NCBI RefSeq assembly: GCF_001423945.1
Contig: NZ_LMPU01000004.1
Coordinates: 1-46,743, forward strand
Reading direction: 5' to 3'
Source: Pedobacter sp. Leaf194
Lineage (GTDB): Bacteria; Bacteroidota; Bacteroidia; Sphingobacteriales; Sphingobacteriaceae
DNA length: 46,743 nt
A program made the translations under genes and the position numbers. The number at the start of each line of letters is the position of its first letter. Position 1 is the stretch's first letter. The notes under the pieces are model-generated. The model saw only the letters and a list, made by a program, of their open reading frames with translations. It was not told the DNA's origin and did not search any database. Shown one piece after another: positions 43,550-46,743 of the stretch.

Positions 43550-44509
43550 TTAATGCCTGATGTCTAAAACCAGCCTGCCCCGTACATGCCAGGTTGCAAT
43601 CTGTCGGTGTGCTTCGGCAACCTCTTCCAAAGGAAAAACCTTATTAATTAAAACCTTAACCTCCCCTGCATCTATTAATCCGGCGATTTCTGCCAACCAT
43701 TCCTGCTTTGGCTCGTTGGCGGCTAAGCTGCAGTTTACTTCTGCGGCCCTGGCAAATGCAATCAATTCCTGGTTAAATGCAAAATCAGTGTTAACGCTCA
43801 CAAAGCTACCGCCTTTTTTCAGGATACCAATGGCTTTTATTCGTTCGCCATTGTCGCGGATTGGCGAAGCTTCCAGCACCAGTTCAACATCACTCAGCAA
43901 TTTTTCAAAGCGTTGTGTGCTGTAATCTATCACCTCGTCTGCCCCCAATTGTTTTACATAGTCAAGATTATCGGCAGATGCCATTCCGATAACATATGCA
44001 CCCCTGGCTTTTGCAAATTGAACTGCAAAGCTTCCTACACCTCCGGAAGCGCCCTGAATAAAAATGCGCTGCCCTGCTTGGAAATTACCATGACCGAACA
44101 TCGCCGTCCAGGCGGTTAAAGCGGCCAACGGCACGCCTGCCGCCTGGGTAAAACTCAGGCTTTTCGGTTTAAAGGCAAACTGGCTCGCCTTGCCTACGCA
44201 ATACGCCGCGTAACTCCCATCGCCCGGAAAGTTTGGAACACCATAAACCTCGTCGCCTGCTTTCAAGGAAGTAACCTCGCTACCGGCTTCTATCACAATC
44301 CCGGCAGCATCCCAACCTAAAGTGAGTGGCAAGGTGAGAAATCCACGCAGGCTTTCGTTTGCTCCGCTTCTAATCACCGCATCTACCGGGTTTACACCAC
44401 TTGCATGCACTTCAATTAAAACTTCATCCGGTGCAGGAACTGGCCGGGCGACATCTTCTATTTTCATGACCTCCGGGCCACCAAATTCATTAATCCTTAC
44501 TGCTTTCAT
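43550..44509 (-). CDS. NADP-dependent quinone-oxidoreductase-like MDR protein
   Basis: A 319-residue medium-chain dehydrogenase/reductase without the structural-zinc cysteines. It begins MKAVRINEFGGPEVMKIED, has GWDAAGIVIEAG, and the Rossmann motif IQGASGGVGSFAVQFAKARG. It belongs to the quinone oxidoreductase (QOR)-like group that reduces quinones or activated enones with NADPH. Substrate is unknown. It leads an apparent unit with the AraC regulator. Confidence 0.93.
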   Translation of the reverse strand: MKAVRINEFGGPEVMKIEDVARPVPAPDEVLIEVHASGVNPVDAVIRSGANESLRGFLTLPLTLGWDAAGIVIEAGSEVTSLKAGDEVYGVPNFPGDGSYAAYCVGKASQFAFKPKSLSFTQAAGVPLAALTAWTAMFGHGNFQAGQRIFIQGASGGVGSFAVQFAKARGAYVIGMASADNLDYVKQLGADEVIDYSTQRFEKLLSDVELVLEASPIRDNGERIKAIGILKKGGSFVSVNTDFAFNQELIAFARAAEVNCSLAANEPKQEWLAEIAGLIDAGEVKVLINKVFPLEEVAEAHRQIATWHVRGRLVLDIRH

Positions 44510-44634
44510 ATGCTGTTATTTTATTTATCAAAGGTGTAGATTAACCGCCACCTTAATTTAGTGCAAATACGCTTTTGCTTAGTCAATAGTCCATATTATC
44601 GTGGGGCGCCTATCTCATAAATGGCACTGATAAC

Positions 44635-44663
44635 AAAAAACGCCCGGGAGCCGGGCGTTTTTT
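44635..44663. terminator. Strong bidirectional terminator
   Basis: AAAAAACGCCCGG-GAG-CCGGGCGTTTTTT: a seven-bp GC stem with A6/T6 flanks. It works for the lysis-like cassette on the minus strand and also terminates plus-strand reading. The shifted-frame stop of the lipoprotein gene (44663-44665) touches it. Confidence 0.92.
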
Positions 44664-44731
44664 CAGTGCATAAACCGGTGGTAAAGTTTAAACCCAGCAT
44701 AAATCAACAGCAGGAACACAACAAAAAAAAA
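44663..44731 (-). other. Alternate-frame C-terminal helix reached through a nine-base homopolymer
   Basis: At a run of nine T on the coding strand (44723-44731), one added T shifts the lipoprotein frame. It then reads FFFVVFLLLIYAGFKLYHRF plus MH, a membrane helix with a basic end. The frame stops at 44663-44665, against the terminator. The unshifted frame instead ends in a cysteine-rich stub. Confidence 0.6.
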
Positions 44732-45156
44732 GACAGGTTAAATCCATTAAACAGCGGCTTCCTGGTTTTTATTTCCGTCGCCTTAAAGCCTTGCTCCTGC
44801 TTTGCCAATACTTTGGTTTGCAGTTTTCGCCCTGCCGATTGCGTTGCCTTATTTCTCGAATCCAGGTTCTTTGTCGAAGTGCTGTGCTCCATAATTTTAA
44901 TATAGCTCGCTTCACCTTTAAAACCACCATCAGCCGTAAAAGAAAACACACCTTTAGGCTTGATTTCGAAAATGTGCCGGCTGACATTTCGTTCTGATTG
45001 GTGAAAAGACAGGTCCTCGTATAAGCTGCCGGTATTTTCAAGCATCAGCGTCTCTCTTTCCGAGTTTTTGTCGTATCGACTCAGTGCCGCTTTTTCACGC
45101 ATGCTGCTGCAACTACAGAGCATCATGATAAATACAAGCGTTTTTCTAATGTGCAT
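44704..45156 (-). CDS. Small lipoprotein; possible unimolecular spanin with homopolymer frameshift
   Basis: As written, a 150-residue protein with an N-terminal lipoprotein signal (MHIRKTLVFIMMLCSC, lipid-modified Cys probably C16), a charged, probably periplasmic segment, and a stub ending FFLLCSCC. A one-base shift at nine T (44723-44731) would replace the stub with a membrane helix and give about 164 residues. Lipid anchor at one end and membrane helix at the other is the design of phage unimolecular spanins such as T1 gp11. The start overlaps the CHAP-protein gene by 11 bases. No family could be named; the spanin reading is inference. Confidence 0.6.
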   Translation of the reverse strand: MHIRKTLVFIMMLCSCSSMREKAALSRYDKNSERETLMLENTGSLYEDLSFHQSERNVSRHIFEIKPKGVFSFTADGGFKGEASYIKIMEHSTSTKNLDSRNKATQSAGRKLQTKVLAKQEQGFKATEIKTRKPLFNGFNLSFFLLCSCC

Positions 45157-45733
45157 TTCCCGCTCCTTTCCTTTTTGCTACCCAGCGGGCATAAGCATAG
45201 ATCGTTTTTTGATGGCGCCATTTTCTGTATACCCCATCACCGTTTCTGCCACCGGCAATATTGGTATTTCCCTCTATGGTAACCAGCCAACTACCCGCTA
45301 CCCGCTCTACAAAACCGCAATGTGCAATGCGCCGGAATTCAGGAAAATAGATACCAAAAACAAGTCCTGAAGCTGGCTTCTGCTGTAGCTTATCAGGCGG
45401 AAACAATGCCGGACTCCAGGCCGTTCGCGGCTGTGAAAAACCTGCCTGCCCAAACACCCAGCTTACAAAAGCGGCGCACCAGGGCTCGCCTTTTTTCAAA
45501 CCAACATAGCTCAGGTATCGCTCAACAGCGGGGCCGTCGTTTTGTCCGTTTTGCTCCTTCACACCAACTTCTTTCCGGGCACAATCAAGCAGTTCCAATT
45601 CCTGAAGGGCAGGCTGGGTTGAAGAAGCATGATAACTGTTGCCAGACTTTATTAAATAATGCTCGCCAGACAGGCGATGCCCGCTAAGAGCAGTAAGGCA
45701 AATGATGCCCAGTAAAACGCGAATTGTTGCCAT
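45146..45733 (-). CDS. Exported CHAP/NlpC-P60-type peptidoglycan hydrolase
   Basis: A 195-residue protein with an N-terminal signal sequence (about 1-18) and a cysteine-peptidase-like domain. The catalytic pattern is Cys in GEPWCAAFVSWVFGQAG, His in RRIAHCGFVERV and Asn in TIEGNTN. This resembles phage-type CHAP endolysins (TIGR02594-like) and would cut peptidoglycan peptides. It shares 82 bases with the upstream membrane-protein gene in another frame and 11 with the lipoprotein gene, so the three are one unit. The export signal suggests a secreted or signal-anchor-release endolysin. Confidence 0.8.
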   Translation of the reverse strand: MATIRVLLGIICLTALSGHRLSGEHYLIKSGNSYHASSTQPALQELELLDCARKEVGVKEQNGQNDGPAVERYLSYVGLKKGEPWCAAFVSWVFGQAGFSQPRTAWSPALFPPDKLQQKPASGLVFGIYFPEFRRIAHCGFVERVAGSWLVTIEGNTNIAGGRNGDGVYRKWRHQKTIYAYARWVAKRKGAGNAH

Positions 45734-45987
45734 AAGGAAAGGTTTTTAAATTGTAGCCAAAATTTATTAGTCAATGGTATGCCGAGCAACTTGAAGAGCC
45801 AGGCAGCAATGGCGCCGGCTAGGATCAGCAGGCTTAAAAAACTGATGATGCTAAAGAGCAGCAACTGCCAAACGGCCCCGTCGACAAGGCCAATGGTTAG
45901 GTCGGCCATTTTGAGCAATATCGGTAGGGCGAACCAAAGCCCTATAACGGCTGTAATAAAAGCCAGCGCAGTGCCTGTACTATGCAA
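45652..45987 (-). CDS. Small three-helix membrane protein, holin-like
   Basis: A 111-residue protein with three hydrophobic segments (about 6-26, 40-66 and 88-109) and few charges between. Size and topology suit a class I holin. The start used is TTG; an internal ATG at residue 27 (MADLTIGL) would remove the first helix. The last 27 codons also encode the signal sequence of the CHAP protein in another frame. No homology was recognised, so holin function rests on topology and gene order. Confidence 0.55.
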   Translation of the reverse strand: MHSTGTALAFITAVIGLWFALPILLKMADLTIGLVDGAVWQLLLFSIISFLSLLILAGAIAAWLFKLLGIPLTNKFWLQFKNLSLWQQFAFYWASFALLLLAGIACLASII

Positions 45988-46368
45988 ATAATATTTGAGA
46001 CTTATTTTTTTTTGCTTTTTTCCGCAGAAAAGGCAGTGTTTGGCAAAAGATGGGCAAATTCGAAAAAGAATTTGCTCGTACGCATAACAAATGTCATAAT
46101 CCTTTTACATTTTGTTGCATTTATTTTCTTGTTTAGAAAGTTTGTAGGATTACAACGTATCGAAATTATACTTTGGTTAGGATTTGTAGTTTATCAAATA
46201 TATATAAGCAGAAAATTGTTTGGTGGGGATACCTATATTATAGCACTAACTAAGATGGAGAATATTAAACAAACTTATGGAAGGACCGTTTTTTTATTAA
46301 TTATTCTCATATTACCAACGTTGATTTTCTTATCGCTAACCTTGCCACATCGGATCCAGTTATTATAG
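45982..46368 (+). CDS. Hypothetical three-helix membrane protein
   Basis: A 128-residue, AT-rich frame with three hydrophobic segments: LLVRITNVIILLHFVAFIFL, IEIILWLGFVVYQIYI and TVFLLIILILPTLIFLSLTL. No family is recognised. The given ATG overlaps the divergent small membrane-protein gene by six bases. A GTG at 46036 after an AGAAAAGG-like site is an alternative start. Base composition is clearly more AT-rich than the cassette to its left, so it belongs to a different transcriptional and perhaps evolutionary unit. Confidence 0.45.
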   Translation: MQIIFETYFFLLFSAEKAVFGKRWANSKKNLLVRITNVIILLHFVAFIFLFRKFVGLQRIEIILWLGFVVYQIYISRKLFGGDTYIIALTKMENIKQTYGRTVFLLIILILPTLIFLSLTLPHRIQLL

Positions 46369-46457
46369 CATTTCTCCTTTAAATCTAAGTTATCCATCGT
46401 TTACCGTATATCTTTCTTTAATCTGTATTTTTTGCAGATAAGCGGAGCACAACGAAA

Positions 46458-46495
46458 AATGTCTCAAAAAACGAAGAATGTCTCAAAAAACGAAC
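46458..46495. repeat. Tandem 19-bp direct repeat
   Basis: Two consecutive copies of AATGTCTCAAAAAACGAA plus one base (period 19). It falls in the space between the small membrane protein gene and the gene at the edge. Its role is unknown; slipped-strand duplication is the simplest origin. Confidence 0.7.
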
Positions 46496-46544
46496 TAATT
46501 GAGGATTTTACAGTTCAAGGTGACCTAACCGGAATGCGATTGGT

Positions 46545-46743
46545 TTAACTCAAATTGACCTTTATGCCATTTATCTCGATTATGTTCAAAACATTAATTG
46601 CATATAGGCCATTCTGGGACAGGTTAATCTCGAAATGAACGAGGTCACCAATTTTAAAGGATAAAGTATCTAAATTAGAATAGAATTTAATTCTTTGTTT
46701 GTTGCCGTCTTCAATAATACCGATTTTCGCAAATCTATTATAT
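46545..46743 (-). CDS. C-terminal part of a protein with cold-shock-like OB fold (cut by window edge)
   Basis: Only the last 65 codons are in the window; the gene continues to the right. The translation FAKIGIIEDGNKQRIKFYSN ... FKIGDLVHFEI ... NGLYAINVLNI fits the cold-shock/OB pattern G-x-I ... R-x-x-F ... GD-x-V-x-F ... A-x-V. A larger protein ending in such a domain, or a divergent Csp, is possible. The aromatic RNA-binding motifs lie off-window, if present. Low composition bias and clean frame support a real gene. Confidence 0.55.
   Translation of the reverse strand, partial: YNRFAKIGIIEDGNKQRIKFYSNLDTLSFKIGDLVHFEINLSQNGLYAINVLNIIEINGIKVNLS

Noticed and set aside
46459..46548. 29-codon plus-strand frame (starts MSQKTKNVSKNELIEDF)
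   Set aside because: It is created largely by the tandem repeat, is very short and has no family match; kept only as a note.
41221..46743. Genomic island inserted at the tRNA
   Set aside because: No integrase and no repeated copy of the tRNA 3' end was found in the window, though the gene content is accessory in style.
1..46743. CRISPR arrays, insertion sequences, rRNA genes
   Set aside because: No regularly spaced repeats, transposase motifs or rRNA-like sequence were seen on reading the window.

Overview
The window looks like a chromosomal segment from a low-GC Bacteroidetes bacterium, most likely a Sphingobacteriaceae member such as Pedobacter. This is inferred from family content and promoter style, not from a database search. 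The indicators are a type IX secretion (T9SS) cargo with its PorP/SprF partner, several small outer-membrane barrels, a LytS/LytTR two-component pair, the rpmH-rnpA-yidD block, and promoters of the Bacteroidetes type (TTG, about 19-21 nt, TAnnTTTG).

Layout. 0-3 kb: a DtxR/MntR-type metal regulator overlaps an Nramp transporter fused to a universal stress domain; a 20-bp palindrome lies in front. 2.6-12 kb: housekeeping and envelope genes (thioredoxin-like protein, SmpB, Pcm, outer-membrane barrel, PriA, DUF423, anchored protein, DUF5723 protein, TsaB). 12-16 kb: yidD, rnpA and rpmH (rpmH is only 52 codons), then a LytTR regulator, a LytS-like kinase and a LiaF-like membrane protein, which look like one envelope-sensing module. 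15.9-19 kb: ChaN-like protein, MscL, RpoN. 18.9-23.4 kb: PorP/SprF and a 1164-residue T9SS cargo with PKD repeats. 24-30 kb: HD hydrolase, TetR regulator with an ABC1/AarF kinase, receiver-only regulator, DUF2807 protein, LTA-synthase-like sulfatase-fold enzyme.

30.3-40.8 kb is a long reverse-strand cluster: a GAF protein, a 1201-residue metallophosphoesterase/kinase-like/outer-membrane-barrel fusion, an SdiA-regulated-type lipoprotein, polyphosphate kinase, and an HD phosphohydrolase fused to a Pycsar-effector-like membrane domain. The last two genes overlap by TAATG and are probably translationally coupled.

After a CAU-anticodon tRNA (41.15 kb) the content becomes more accessory: an SRPBCC-like protein, DUF4260, AraC regulator and oxidoreductase. 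Next comes a compact three-gene reverse cassette (44.66-45.99 kb): a three-TM small protein, an exported CHAP/NlpC-type hydrolase, and a lipoprotein. Its reading frame, if shifted by one base at a nine-base homopolymer, gains a C-terminal membrane helix and stops exactly at a strong terminator. Together these resemble a holin/endolysin/unimolecular-spanin lysis cassette without any surrounding prophage. This and the two multidomain fusions in the ppk1 cluster are the best candidates for undescribed biology. The right edge cuts a gene whose C-terminus resembles a cold-shock-type OB fold.
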